NCBI RefSeq assembly: GCF_000758545.1 | Contig: NZ_CP009279.1 | Coordinates: 2,232,001 to 2,296,000 of the forward strand | Direction: 5' to 3' | DNA from: Paenibacillus sp. FSL H7-0737 | Lineage (GTDB): Bacteria; Bacillota; Bacilli; Paenibacillales; Paenibacillaceae | DNA length: 64,000 nucleotides | Shown: in pieces, positions 46,313-56,008 of the stretch | Numbering within the stretch: position 1 is the first letter of the stretch | How the letters are laid out: each line of letters opens with the position of its first letter | Position numbers and translations under genes: made by a program | The notes under the pieces: model-generated | What the model saw: only the letters and a program-made list of their open reading frames with translations | What the model was told of the DNA's origin: nothing | Database searches by the model: none

Positions 46313-47278
46313 ATGGCTGTACCTGTAAAAGTCGCTAAAGTTGAAAGCAGGAAGCTTCCGGTCAAGAGGAGTCCGATTCCCTGGAAGCGGATAGCCTCCA
46401 ATCGCTATCTTTATCTCATGCTCCTTCCTACGGTTTTGTATTTTCTGATTTTTGAATACAAGCCGATGTATGGGGCGATCATTGCCTTTAAGAATTTCAA
46501 CCCCTACTTAGGGATCACGGATAGTCCTTGGGTGGGCTTCAAGAATTTCGAGAAGTTTTTCGAAAGCTATTATTTTCTCAGACTGCTTAAAAATACCTTC
46601 TTAATGAGTTTCTACTCACTCATCTTCATTTTTCCTGCTTCACTTGCTTTTGCACTGCTGCTCAATGAGCTGCGGCTCAAGAAGCTGAAGTCCTTTCTGC
46701 AGACCGTGTCTTATTTGCCGCATTTTATTTCGCTGATCGTTATCTGCGGGATGATTATTGATTTCACCAAGCCCGGAGGCATTATTAACAGCCTGTTGCT
46801 TGGCATCGGCCTGATCTCGGAGCCTATTCAGTTCCTGATTCTGCCGGAATGGTTTCGAACGATCTATGTAGGTTCTGGCATGTGGCAGAGCCTGGGCTGG
46901 AACTCAATTATCTACTTAGCAGCGTTATCTGGCATCAATCCGAGCCTGTACGAGGCTGCAGTTGTAGATGGAGCAGGGCGATGGAAGCAGCTAACGAATA
47001 TAACGCTGCCTGGGATTTTGCCTACGGTGTTAATCCTCTTGATTCTGAATGTGGGTACCCTGCTGAATGTGGGCTGGGACAAAATTATATTGCTTTACAA
47101 TCCTGGAACGTACGTCACTGCGGATGTTATTTCAACATTTGTTTATAGACGAGGTGTGATGGAAGCGAATTACAGTTTTTCTGCCGCGGTAGGATTATTC
47201 AATTCCATAATTAACTTCACATTACTCGTTCTAGCCAACCGTATTAGCCGGAAAACAACTGAGAGCAGTCTATGGTGA
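46313..47278 (+). CDS. ABC sugar permease, LplB family
   Basis: 321 residues, six membrane segments. The cytoplasmic EAA loop reads YEAAVVDGAGRWKQLTNITLPG, which contacts the ATPase. The typical start YLMLLPTVLYFLIFEYKPMY is the hallmark of LplB-type aldouronate/polysaccharide permeases. No ATPase gene is in the operon, so a shared MsmX-type ATPase encoded elsewhere is expected. ATG 46313 after GGAGAGGAG. Confidence 0.9.
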   Translation: MAVPVKVAKVESRKLPVKRSPIPWKRIASNRYLYLMLLPTVLYFLIFEYKPMYGAIIAFKNFNPYLGITDSPWVGFKNFEKFFESYYFLRLLKNTFLMSFYSLIFIFPASLAFALLLNELRLKKLKSFLQTVSYLPHFISLIVICGMIIDFTKPGGIINSLLLGIGLISEPIQFLILPEWFRTIYVGSGMWQSLGWNSIIYLAALSGINPSLYEAAVVDGAGRWKQLTNITLPGILPTVLILLILNVGTLLNVGWDKIILLYNPGTYVTADVISTFVYRRGVMEANYSFSAAVGLFNSIINFTLLVLANRISRKTTESSLW

Positions 47279-47325
47279 GCATAGCTTCCGATACGAGTTT
47301 TGTACGATTTTTAGGAGGGTAGACA

Positions 47326-48204
47326 ATGGTTGTGAAACGCAGTATGGGTGAAATCATTTTCGACAGCTGCAATGTGCTGTTTCTGATCTTGTGTTCTTTC
47401 CTGTTCCTGTACCCGATGTGGTACGTGCTGGTCTCCTCATTCAGCGATGCACATGCTATTGCTGCGGGGAAGGTAAGCTTCTTTCCAATCGGCTTTAATC
47501 TGGATGCTTACAAGCTGGTATTTGAGGATACGCGGGTATGGACGGCTTACGGAAATACTTTCTTTTATGTCATTGTCGGTACGTTAATTAATCTGGTACT
47601 AACTACACTTGGTGCTTATCCTCTGTCCAGAAAGAATCTGGAGGGGAGGAATGTCATTATGGCTTTCATTGTGTTCACAATGTTTTTCAGTGGTGGTCTA
47701 ATTCCTGCGTATCTGAATGTCCGTGAGCTTGGCTTATATGATACACGGTGGGCGCTGCTGTTGCCTGGTGCGGTTAGTGCCTTCAATTTGATAGTGATGC
47801 GGACCTTTTTTCAGTCTATCCCTGATAGTTTGATAGAGTCTGCCAAGATAGACGGCGCCCACGATTTCAGAATTTTACTGCGGATCGTGCTTCCGCTCTC
47901 CATGCCGGTTCTGGCGGTGATGACCCTCTTCTATGCGGTAGGCCACTGGAACAGTTGGTTCTCGGCCATGATTTATTTACAGGATCGGAATTTGTTCCCG
48001 CTTCAATTGATATTGAGGGAAATCCTGATTCAATCCTCTGCGCAAAATATGCTGGCCGGCGTTACCCAAGATGAGGTGTTTCGTATTAGTGAATCTATTA
48101 AATTCGCTACGATTATCATTGCTACCGTTCCCATTTTAATGATCTATCCATTTTTGCAGAAATATTTTGTAAAAGGCGTAATGATCGGTGCGTTGAAGGA
48201 GTAA
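47326..48204 (+). CDS. ABC sugar permease, YtcP/LplC family
   Basis: 292 residues, six membrane segments, N-terminal GEIIFDSCNVLFLILCSFLF and YPMWYVLVSSFSD, EAA loop ESAKIDGAHDFRILLRIVLP and the C-terminal YPFLQKYFVKGVMIGALKE ending that is diagnostic for this family. Partner of the preceding permease. ATG 47326 after AGGAGGG. Confidence 0.9.
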   Translation: MVVKRSMGEIIFDSCNVLFLILCSFLFLYPMWYVLVSSFSDAHAIAAGKVSFFPIGFNLDAYKLVFEDTRVWTAYGNTFFYVIVGTLINLVLTTLGAYPLSRKNLEGRNVIMAFIVFTMFFSGGLIPAYLNVRELGLYDTRWALLLPGAVSAFNLIVMRTFFQSIPDSLIESAKIDGAHDFRILLRIVLPLSMPVLAVMTLFYAVGHWNSWFSAMIYLQDRNLFPLQLILREILIQSSAQNMLAGVTQDEVFRISESIKFATIIIATVPILMIYPFLQKYFVKGVMIGALKE

Positions 48205-48268
48205 CGGCGATAGAAAAGATGCTGCATGTGACGGAATCGTTTCTGAAGCAGTCGGGAGGAGAAGACAT

Positions 48269-49333
48269 ATGAAGGCGGTAATATCTCAGGAAGGACAGAT
48301 TCGCATGTCGGATGTTCTGACACCAGTCATTGAAGATGGATTTGTACTAGTCCAGACTGAATATTCGGCGATTAGCCCCGGAACGGAAATAATGATGAAT
48401 GGCCTGCACCGTACGCAACAAATTGTACTTGGATACAGTGCAGCGGGTGTAATCCGAACACGTGGGAAAGGAATGGAACACTGGCCAGAGGGTCTTCGTG
48501 TAGCTTGTTACGGCGGACCTTATGCAAAGCATGCAGAATGGCTGCTAATGCCTCAGCATCTGATGGTACCCATTCCTGACCATGTTAGTTCGGAGGAAGC
48601 ATCAACAGTAGGACTTGGAGCCATTGCAGTACATGCAGTAAGGCAGGTTGCACCGCAGTTTGGGGAGACACTTGTGCTGATCGGTGCCGGAATTCTTGGA
48701 CAGTTGATTGCTCAGATTGCTAAGGCGGCAGGATGCCGGGTGATCGTCTATGATTTGCTTACAGAGCGCTGTGAGATGGCTGAGCGCCTTGGAATTAGAC
48801 ATATTGCTACTAGCCCGGAGAAGGTTAAGGAACATCTTGCTAACCTGACGGAGGGCATGGGAGCAGATGCAGTCATTGTATGCGCCGGCGGTAAAACCGG
48901 AGACCTTATTGATCAAGCGCTAGAGTGGGTACGGGATCGCGGCAAGGTACTGTTGGTTGGAGATGTTAAGCCTGATTTCTCTCGTGATCTGATGTTCGGT
49001 AAGGAAGCCCAAGTGCTGATTTCTAGAGCCGGAGGTCCCGGACGATATGATCCTATCTATGAGCGGAAGGGGATCGACTATCCTTACGGCTACGTGCGAT
49101 GGACGGAAGGTCGTAATATGGCTGAATATATTCGGTTAATCTCTGAAGGGGACATTCAGGTGAAGCCGTTGATTAGCGCGATATTCCCGGTTGAACGCTG
49201 TGAAGAAGCCTTTCGGCGTTATGCAGAGGATCCAGTGGATCTGTTGGGAGCAGTATTAGCCTATCCTGCGGCAGTTTCAGGGGGAGATGCGAAGGTTAAG
49301 GAACAGCTGACGAAAGAAGGCGGATGCAGATGA
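48269..49333 (+). CDS. MDR-family dehydrogenase lacking the usual zinc ligands
   Basis: 354 residues, medium-chain dehydrogenase with nucleotide-binding LVLIGAGILGQLIAQIAKAA (about 130-149). Where classic members have the zinc-ligand C-G-I-C/D and GHE motifs, this one has YSAISPGTEIMMNG and VLGYSAAGV, as in the zinc-free domain of bi-domain oxidoreductases that pair with a Gfo/Idh domain. It probably oxidises a sugar or cyclitol hydroxyl. ATG 48269 after GGGAGGAGAAG. The stop overlaps the next start (ATGA). Confidence 0.82.
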   Translation: MKAVISQEGQIRMSDVLTPVIEDGFVLVQTEYSAISPGTEIMMNGLHRTQQIVLGYSAAGVIRTRGKGMEHWPEGLRVACYGGPYAKHAEWLLMPQHLMVPIPDHVSSEEASTVGLGAIAVHAVRQVAPQFGETLVLIGAGILGQLIAQIAKAAGCRVIVYDLLTERCEMAERLGIRHIATSPEKVKEHLANLTEGMGADAVIVCAGGKTGDLIDQALEWVRDRGKVLLVGDVKPDFSRDLMFGKEAQVLISRAGGPGRYDPIYERKGIDYPYGYVRWTEGRNMAEYIRLISEGDIQVKPLISAIFPVERCEEAFRRYAEDPVDLLGAVLAYPAAVSGGDAKVKEQLTKEGGCR

Positions 49334-51198
49334 AGGCGCTGCGGATCGGTGAGCCACTGAACGGTCTGGCGGTTTGGGCCTCAGCTTATGGAACATGGCA
49401 AGGGGCAGACCGGATCTACGCTGTTTCTTCCGGGAGTCCTTGCATCTTATTTGTTCTAGACCCGAGCGGTGAACAAGCGGTGGAACGGTATGCGCTGGAA
49501 GGCTCGGATCATTGCTGGGGCGTAGTCTTAACAGCCAGCGGGGTGTATATCGGGGGAAGCGGCATTTTGTATAGATACACGCATGAAGATGGTGTGGAGA
49601 ACCTGGGTGAGATGATTCCCGGTGAATTTTATACGTGGCGGTTGGCAGCAGATGCGCAAGGCAGGATCTATGGGGGATGTTATCCTGGGGGGAAAGTGTT
49701 CCAGTATGATCCAGCGACAGGTGTGTTTAGGGATTATGGAGCCATGATAACTGGAGAACAGTATGCGCGTTCTATGGAAGCATGGAACGGTAAGCTCTAC
49801 GTGGGTGTTGGAACACAAACCCCGCATATTGTTGTACTAGATACGGAGACAGGAGAACGCTCGGAAATCAGGCTGCCAGATGAATGTAAAAGCGAGCAAC
49901 TGGTTTATGACTTGAACATCGTTCAGGGCAAGCTTTTTGCTCGAATCACACCTTCTGCACGGTTGTATATTTATGATCTGGGACTGCAGGAATGGGGCGA
50001 CACTCTGGATCATGTGAGTGGCCTTAGTGTTTCGCCGCCGGATGAGCTGGGAAATGTGTATTTCATTAAAGATGACTATTTGCAGCGTTATGATGTCCGG
50101 ACTGGAAGTCTGTTCGTTACTTCACTAGCAATGCCGGAGCCGGCAGGTGATTATGGCTGGCTGAATAACCATGCTCTAAATCCGAAAACACGCTGCTTAA
50201 CTGGTGTATACAGGGACGGGAGTTGTTGGATTTACGATCCAACGACGGATCGACATATGGTGATGGACTTCGGTCTGCAAGGTCAATCGGTTCATTTGCA
50301 GTCCATGACCTACGGACCTGATGATGCTCTCTACATCGGAGGGTATTTCGCAGGTGGGCTGGCCAGATTCGATAAGGTAACCGACGAGATCATTTCTTAT
50401 CGTGGGATTGGTCAGACGGAAGGTATGATAGCTGGAAGTGGTTGTTTATATCTAGGCGTTTATCCGCGGGCGAATATTTTTAAGTATGATCCAGACGAAG
50501 ACTGGAAGCCGGGAGAGAATCCAGAGCTGCTATTTTCCTTGCAGGAAGAGGAGCAGGACCGCCCTTTTGCTTGGGCTTGGACAGGAGAAGAGCTGGCAAT
50601 TGGAACGGTTCCTTCCTATGGTCGGCATGGAGGAGCGTTGACACTGTACAATCCTGCGAGCGGTGTGCGTGAGGTGTTTAGAAATCTTTTGCCGCAGCAG
50701 AGTGTAGTGTCCCTTGTCAGTAGTGATCAGTTCTTGTTCGCTGGAGGGTCCGTTTGGGGTGGACTTGGAATTGCTCCTCAGCGTGCAGATGCGTCTCTAA
50801 TGATTTGGGATCTAGAGAAGCGCTGCAAAGTATGGGAAGGTGTACCGGTGCAAGGGGAAAGGGCTATTTCTGCTTTGGTTCTAGATGATGCAGAGCATCT
50901 TTGGGGTTTGACGGCAGGTAAGTTATTTCGGTTCGATCCACAGCTTAAGCTTACTGTAAAGACTTACACTTTGTTCTCCATGGACTGGAATGTTGTGACT
51001 CATTTTTGGCGTAGCGGCAATGAATTGCTCTACAAGGAAGGCATGCTATACGGTGTGTCGATGAATCGCTTGTTCAAGTTTGATGTGCGGAGTGAGGAGC
51101 TTGAGGTGTTGAATGACGATGCGCGGCTGCTGGCGATGGACCGTGAGGGTGATCTATTTTTTGCAAGAACTACAGCATTGTATCGGATGTATAAGTAA
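49330..51198 (+). CDS. Large cytoplasmic beta-propeller protein, unknown function
   Basis: About 622 residues, no signal peptide. Repeated blades of about 45 residues with motifs such as GRIYGGCYPGGKVFQYDPAT, DALYIGGYFAGGLARFDK and HLWGLTAGKLFRFDP indicate one or two tandem beta-propellers of the kind annotated as WD40/SMP-30-like or oligoxyloglucan-like. No catalytic residues were identified. Its place between an MDR dehydrogenase (4-base overlap) and a glycosyltransferase suggests sugar binding or lyase/isomerase activity, but this is inference. Confidence 0.75.
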   Translation: MKALRIGEPLNGLAVWASAYGTWQGADRIYAVSSGSPCILFVLDPSGEQAVERYALEGSDHCWGVVLTASGVYIGGSGILYRYTHEDGVENLGEMIPGEFYTWRLAADAQGRIYGGCYPGGKVFQYDPATGVFRDYGAMITGEQYARSMEAWNGKLYVGVGTQTPHIVVLDTETGERSEIRLPDECKSEQLVYDLNIVQGKLFARITPSARLYIYDLGLQEWGDTLDHVSGLSVSPPDELGNVYFIKDDYLQRYDVRTGSLFVTSLAMPEPAGDYGWLNNHALNPKTRCLTGVYRDGSCWIYDPTTDRHMVMDFGLQGQSVHLQSMTYGPDDALYIGGYFAGGLARFDKVTDEIISYRGIGQTEGMIAGSGCLYLGVYPRANIFKYDPDEDWKPGENPELLFSLQEEEQDRPFAWAWTGEELAIGTVPSYGRHGGALTLYNPASGVREVFRNLLPQQSVVSLVSSDQFLFAGGSVWGGLGIAPQRADASLMIWDLEKRCKVWEGVPVQGERAISALVLDDAEHLWGLTAGKLFRFDPQLKLTVKTYTLFSMDWNVVTHFWRSGNELLYKEGMLYGVSMNRLFKFDVRSEELEVLNDDARLLAMDREGDLFFARTTALYRMYK

Positions 51199-51232
51199 GG
51201 TCTGCACTATCCTTGGCGAAGGGTGAGGGATG

Positions 51233-52297
51233 ATGAGAATCTTATATTTTTATAAATTCTGTATTCTTGGTGGGGTTACCACTCAACTTGCAAATAGATT
51301 CAAATTTTTGCGGCACCACTCGGAAGTACATTTTGCTTTTTTGGAAGATTACGGCGGGGCAAGCGCTTTTGATGGATACGAGCATGTCCGAATTCTGGGG
51401 ACAGTTGAAGAAATTAAGAGCTACATGGAAGTCTATGATTTCGATGTCATTATTACTATTGATACTTACGAGCTGTATGAAGCACTTGGGCCTGTACAAG
51501 AGGGAAAGGTTATTATTCATGAGGTACATACCACCTATTCCGAACCCTTACAGAAGTTGGCAGCAACGAAAGATAGTTTGCCTTTTCACTATGTGATCAC
51601 TCCCTCCGCTTACATGAAGGATTATTTGGACGGTATCGGCATAGCGGGTGCTTATCATATTAATAATTGCCTGGATACCGATTTGTTCCGATATGAAGCG
51701 GGTATTGAGCAGGAGCCTGCCACTATTTTGTGGGTGGGTAAACTGGATGATCACAAGAACTGGTCGTCCTATTTGAACATTGCTGGAATGCTGAATGCCA
51801 AGATGCCAGAGCTGCAATTTATGCTTGTTGGAGGTTATACTGCTCCCGATGAGATCAAGAAACAGCTGATGGTAAAGGTAGAACAGCAGGGGGTTAAGCA
51901 TTTCAAGTGGATTCCCAAAGTGGACTACGATGAGATGCATCGCTATTATTCATCGGTTGCGCAGAATGGTGGGTTATATATTAGTACCACGACCAATGAA
52001 TCTTTTGGGATGACCGTACTGGAGGCGATGGCCTGCAGGTGTCCGGTAGTGGTTCCGCGTGTAGGGGCGTTGCCGGAATTATTGGATGGTCCGTTAAGTG
52101 TTTCCCTATACGAATCAGGCAATGAAGAGGAGTGTGTGGACAGATTGAGCGCACTGCTGGAGCAGAATAGTCTGAGGGAAGGCTTGAAGTCATTGGGAGA
52201 ACAGAAAGCTAGAACTACTTACAGCATCGAACAAGTGGGAAAAGAATACATGGAACTACTTGAGCGATTCAGAGAAGAACGTTTAATTCTTAAATAA
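51233..52297 (+). CDS. GT4-type glycosyltransferase
   Basis: About 354 residues, GT-B fold. N-terminal GGVTTQLANRFKFL, the C-domain NDP-sugar binding stretch ILWVGKLDDHKNWSSYLNIA and the retaining GT4 motif ESFGMTVLEAMACRCPVVVP (E-x7-E). It transfers a sugar from a nucleotide donor; no membrane segment. Finding a glycosyltransferase within an import and catabolism operon is unusual. ATG 51233 is preferred to 51230 for spacing to AAGGGTGAGGG. Confidence 0.85.
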   Translation: MRILYFYKFCILGGVTTQLANRFKFLRHHSEVHFAFLEDYGGASAFDGYEHVRILGTVEEIKSYMEVYDFDVIITIDTYELYEALGPVQEGKVIIHEVHTTYSEPLQKLAATKDSLPFHYVITPSAYMKDYLDGIGIAGAYHINNCLDTDLFRYEAGIEQEPATILWVGKLDDHKNWSSYLNIAGMLNAKMPELQFMLVGGYTAPDEIKKQLMVKVEQQGVKHFKWIPKVDYDEMHRYYSSVAQNGGLYISTTTNESFGMTVLEAMACRCPVVVPRVGALPELLDGPLSVSLYESGNEEECVDRLSALLEQNSLREGLKSLGEQKARTTYSIEQVGKEYMELLERFREERLILK

Positions 52298-52344
52298 GTA
52301 GATCACTCCATGGGGCTGTCAACCGAATAAGAGGTGTTGTTGAA

Positions 52345-53250
52345 ATGGAAGAGCTGCAGATCGGTATGGTAGGAATGGACACTTCGCATAGCAGGATTTT
52401 CGCGGCGCTGCTAAATGATGAATCTCATCCGCTTTATATTCCGGGTGGCAGGTTACACTGCGGTTATCCGGGGGGTTCTCTTGATTTCGAGCTAAGCTAT
52501 TCACGTGTGAGACCGATTAGCAGTGAATTGCAGGAGCGCTATGGGGTTGAATTGCTCGATTCTATAGAAGAAGTTGCGGAGAGATCCCATGCGATTCTAT
52601 TGACTTCTGTAGATGGGAGAGTGCACAAGGAACAATTTGCGGTGCTGGCTCCTTACGGAAAGCCGGTATTCATTGACAAGCCGTTAGCGGTTTCTTCTGA
52701 AGATGCGAAGATGATTGTGGAATTGGCGGAGAGGTATGGAACGCCATTTTTCTCCAGCTCTATGCTACGTTTCGGTGGACCACTGGTAGCCCTCTTAGAG
52801 GATGAAAGTGCAGGTGCTATTCTAGGTGCGGATTGTACTGGACCACTCGATCTACAGCCGACACAACCGGGGTTATTCTGGTATGGCATACACGCTGCTG
52901 AGATGTTATATGCCGCCCTTGGAGAAGGTTGCCATTGCGTACGTGCCGTCAGTAACGATACGCAAGAATGGGTAGTCGGCCAGTGGAAGGACGGGCGAAT
53001 CGGGACGATCCGCGGAAACCGTACAGGCGGCTCTGATTTCTATATCGTATTGCATCGTGAACGAGGGAGTAACGGAATTAACGCGCTCGGAGCAAATTAC
53101 AACGCAGGACACCAGCAATTACTGAAGAAATTTATAGCTATGGCGCGAGGGGACTCTCCACCGGTACGATCTTCCCTAACACTAGAGTTGATTCGCTTCA
53201 TCGAAGCGGCCAACGAAAGTCGGGTAAGCGGTGCTGATGTTCGTCTGTAA
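52345..53250 (+). CDS. Gfo/Idh/MocA family oxidoreductase (variant, DKP motif)
   Basis: 301 residues. Shortened N-terminal fold with IGMVGMDTSHSRIFAALLN, the dinucleotide-proximal FIDKPLAVS (DKP where EKP is usual) and a C-terminal domain with FWYGIHAAEMLYAALGEG carrying the His of the catalytic region. Divergent from the next two paralogues. It likely oxidises or reduces a sugar derivative with NAD(P). ATG 52345. Confidence 0.8.
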   Translation: MEELQIGMVGMDTSHSRIFAALLNDESHPLYIPGGRLHCGYPGGSLDFELSYSRVRPISSELQERYGVELLDSIEEVAERSHAILLTSVDGRVHKEQFAVLAPYGKPVFIDKPLAVSSEDAKMIVELAERYGTPFFSSSMLRFGGPLVALLEDESAGAILGADCTGPLDLQPTQPGLFWYGIHAAEMLYAALGEGCHCVRAVSNDTQEWVVGQWKDGRIGTIRGNRTGGSDFYIVLHRERGSNGINALGANYNAGHQQLLKKFIAMARGDSPPVRSSLTLELIRFIEAANESRVSGADVRL

Positions 53251-53282
53251 AGGAAAGCACAATCTGAAAGGAGTGTAGTGTA

Positions 53283-54281
53283 TTGATTAGGACAGCAGTG
53301 ATTGGATGCGGTGGCATGGGAACTGTTCATGCGGATCGTTACAAGTCCATGCCCGAAGCTGAGCTTGTCGCCGTATGTGACATCGTTGAAAAAGCCGCTG
53401 AGGTGCTAGGAACTTTAGTGGGCGTTAGCTATTTTACATCTGTACAAGAAATGCTCGAGCAGGTAAAGCCAGCGGTGGTCAGTGTTGCTGTGCCGACCTA
53501 TTTGCATGTAGAACTGGTACGGATTGCGGCTTACCATGGTGCGCATGTGATCTGTGAGAAGCCGCTCGCACTCACTTCGCAGGAAGCGGAAGAAGCAATT
53601 CGTTACTGCAACGAGCGCGGTGTACATTTGTTTGTGGGCCATGTCGTTCGTTTCTTTCCTTCTTACAGACAGCTTGCGGAGGGAATAACGCAGCTTGGCA
53701 GTGTTCAAGGCGGAATATACCATGCTAAACGGGCGGGTTCACATCCCGGAAACGTGCAAGCGTGGTTTCGGGATCCATTTCTTAGCGGTGGCGTCATTAT
53801 GGATTTAATGATTCACGACATTGACTACATTCGTGGGGCTTTTGGTGAAGCCCGTGAAGTATATGCGTTCCAGCACCAGTCGGAAGACATAAATTATGCT
53901 TCAGCCACTTTCCGGTTCAAGAATGGAACCATTGCACAGCTTGAAGCATTTTGGGGGTATCCAGGGTCGTTCCACTCCTCTTTTGAATATGCGGATGCGG
54001 AAGGAATCATCTCAGGCGGGACCGGGGATGGCGAAAGTCTACATATTCGCAAGTCGATAACGACGGGCTCTACATCGGGATTTGTGGAGACACCTTCGAG
54101 TGTGCTGCTGAAGGACCCGTATTATTTGGAACTGGAGCATTTTCTAAGCTGTCTAACAAGTGGGGAAGAGCCGATAGTCACTGCACAGGATGCGCTGGAA
54201 GCTGTACGCTGGGCTGAAGCCGCTCAGCAATCGGCAATGACCCATCAACCGGTGAAGCTTGAAGTGAAGGGGGATATTTAA
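53283..54281 (+). CDS. Gfo/Idh/MocA family oxidoreductase
   Basis: 332 residues. VIGCGGMGTVHADRY (N-terminal NAD fold), CEKPLALTSQEAEEAI (catalytic Lys in EKP) and GGVIMDLMIHDIDYIRGAFG (Asp and His of the active site). A sugar or inositol dehydrogenase-type enzyme. TTG 53283 follows AAAGGAG. Its last base is shared with the first base of the next start codon (TAATG). Confidence 0.88.
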   Translation: MIRTAVIGCGGMGTVHADRYKSMPEAELVAVCDIVEKAAEVLGTLVGVSYFTSVQEMLEQVKPAVVSVAVPTYLHVELVRIAAYHGAHVICEKPLALTSQEAEEAIRYCNERGVHLFVGHVVRFFPSYRQLAEGITQLGSVQGGIYHAKRAGSHPGNVQAWFRDPFLSGGVIMDLMIHDIDYIRGAFGEAREVYAFQHQSEDINYASATFRFKNGTIAQLEAFWGYPGSFHSSFEYADAEGIISGGTGDGESLHIRKSITTGSTSGFVETPSSVLLKDPYYLELEHFLSCLTSGEEPIVTAQDALEAVRWAEAAQQSAMTHQPVKLEVKGDI

Positions 54282-55285
54282 TGAGCCGTTTGAATATTGG
54301 CATGATCAGTTTCGCGCATGCGCATGCTTTTGACTATTTGGCAAGTTTACTGCACATGTCTGAAGTGACGGTCAGTGGAATTGCTGATGAGGTGCCAGAG
54401 CGCACACAGGCGCTCGCAGAACGTCATTCGATTCCCTATTATGCTAACTACAAGGAACTTCTGGAAGATGCGAATATAGATGCCGTAATTATTTGCTCGG
54501 AAAATGTCTATCATGCTGAGCTAACCATCGCTTCAGCCCGAGCGGGCAAGCATGTACTGTGCGAGAAGCCGCTAGGTCTGTCAGTGGAAGAAATGCAACG
54601 CATGATTTCGGTCTGCTCTGAAGAGGGAGTACAGCTTATGACAGCCTTTCCTTGCCGCTTCCTCACTCCGGTTGTTCGGGCTAAGGAATCACTAGATCGC
54701 GGCGATATTGGTGAAATTATTGCTTTTAAAGGAACTAACAGAGGTTCTTTTCCGGGACCTAGATGGTTCTCTGATGAAGCCCTATCGGGAGGCGGTGCTG
54801 TTCTAGATCACACTGTGCATGTGATGGATCTGATGAACTGGTTCTCCGGTTCTTCTGTAGAACAGGTGTATGCCTATGCGGATACCTTATTTGATGCAGA
54901 GCGCAAGCGGACGATCGATGATGCTGGAATGGTGCATGTAACTTTTGAGAATGGTGTGTTCGGAGTGCTGGATCCTAGCTGGTCACGCAATCCCGGCTTC
55001 CCCATATGGGGGGATGTGACCCTAGAAATCATTGGAACTAAAGGTGTCATCTCCATAGATGCTTTTAACCAAAAAAACAATGTATACGGAAGAGCATCTG
55101 GCAAAGGGAACTGGTCCTTCTGGGGAGATGACATGAATGAACTGATGCTAAAGGCTTTTGTACAGGCGCTTCTAGAAGGGGTGGAGGTACCGATTTCAGG
55201 AATAGATGGACTCCGATCCACAGAGGTTGCACTTACTGCTTATCAATCTGCTCATGCAGGCCAACCCGTGCGTTTAATTAAATGA
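54281..55285 (+). CDS. Gfo/Idh/MocA family oxidoreductase
   Basis: 334 residues. The N-terminal segment is IGMISFAHAHAFDYLASLLH, where the canonical GxGxxG is altered to SFAHAHA; CEKPLGLSVEEMQ carries the catalytic Lys and GGGAVLDHTVHVMDLMNWF the active-site Asp/His. The altered glycine loop might mean different cofactor handling. Overlaps the previous gene by one base, so the two are translationally coupled. Confidence 0.87.
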   Translation: MSRLNIGMISFAHAHAFDYLASLLHMSEVTVSGIADEVPERTQALAERHSIPYYANYKELLEDANIDAVIICSENVYHAELTIASARAGKHVLCEKPLGLSVEEMQRMISVCSEEGVQLMTAFPCRFLTPVVRAKESLDRGDIGEIIAFKGTNRGSFPGPRWFSDEALSGGGAVLDHTVHVMDLMNWFSGSSVEQVYAYADTLFDAERKRTIDDAGMVHVTFENGVFGVLDPSWSRNPGFPIWGDVTLEIIGTKGVISIDAFNQKNNVYGRASGKGNWSFWGDDMNELMLKAFVQALLEGVEVPISGIDGLRSTEVALTAYQSAHAGQPVRLIK

Positions 55286-55327
55286 GGATGCTGTAAGTAC
55301 AAAACTTTGAGGAGGATGGAACCGCCT

Positions 55328-55984
55328 ATGAAGGATCAGGAATTGTTCGATAGCATGTGTGAAAAGCTCTACTCTGCGGTAATCTCTGACACGTTGGATC
55401 AATTGGGCTATCGTAATCAGGTGATGCGGGAAAATATCAACCCGATAGATCCTACCTGGATCGTTGCCGGAAGAGCAAAGACCATTCTGTCTGTGGATAT
55501 TCATCATTTGCCGGAAGATCCTTACACGAAGGAGATTGAGGCGGTGGACAGCGTTAAGCCCGGTGAGATTGTCATCGGCTGTACGAATGAATCGCGGCAG
55601 AACGGACTGTGGGGAGAGCTATTGTCTACGGCTTCCAAAATGAGAGGTGGCCGCGGAGCCATTGTAGATGGACTAATCCGTGATACTGCTAAAATTCTGG
55701 AGCTTGGTTTTCCTGTCTTTGCTACCGGGACCAAACCTGTTGATTCTCAAGGTCGTGGAATTGTTATCGACTATGACATACCGGTGCTATGCGGTGGCGT
55801 AATGGTCCATCCCGGAGATGTAATCTTTGGTGATCGTGATGGTATCGTTGTGATTCCGGGCGCCATCATCGATGAAGTGTTCCAATTAGCTATGGATAAG
55901 GTGACTCGCGAGAATCATACACGGGATGAACTGCTCGAAGGATATACCTTGCGGCAGGTCTACGATAAATATGGTGTGCTCTGA
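55328..55984 (+). CDS. RraA-like protein, putative 4-hydroxy-2-oxoacid aldolase
   Basis: 218 residues, RraA/HMG-aldolase fold. GELLSTASKMRGGRGAIVDG and LIRDT contain the Gly-rich loop, Arg and Asp that bind metal and pyruvate enolate in class II aldolases of this family. It may split a 2-keto-3-deoxy acid or a 4-hydroxy-2-oxo acid, fitting the dehydratase at the operon end. ATG 55328 (GAGGAGG 12 nt upstream). Confidence 0.82.
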   Translation: MKDQELFDSMCEKLYSAVISDTLDQLGYRNQVMRENINPIDPTWIVAGRAKTILSVDIHHLPEDPYTKEIEAVDSVKPGEIVIGCTNESRQNGLWGELLSTASKMRGGRGAIVDGLIRDTAKILELGFPVFATGTKPVDSQGRGIVIDYDIPVLCGGVMVHPGDVIFGDRDGIVVIPGAIIDEVFQLAMDKVTRENHTRDELLEGYTLRQVYDKYGVL

Positions 55985-56008
55985 ACAAGATCCGAGGGAG
56001 TGATGTAC

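Noticed and set aside
48219..48272. A 17-codon frame ending in ATGA over the MDR start codon
   Set aside because: No real ribosome site before it; likely chance in a short gap.
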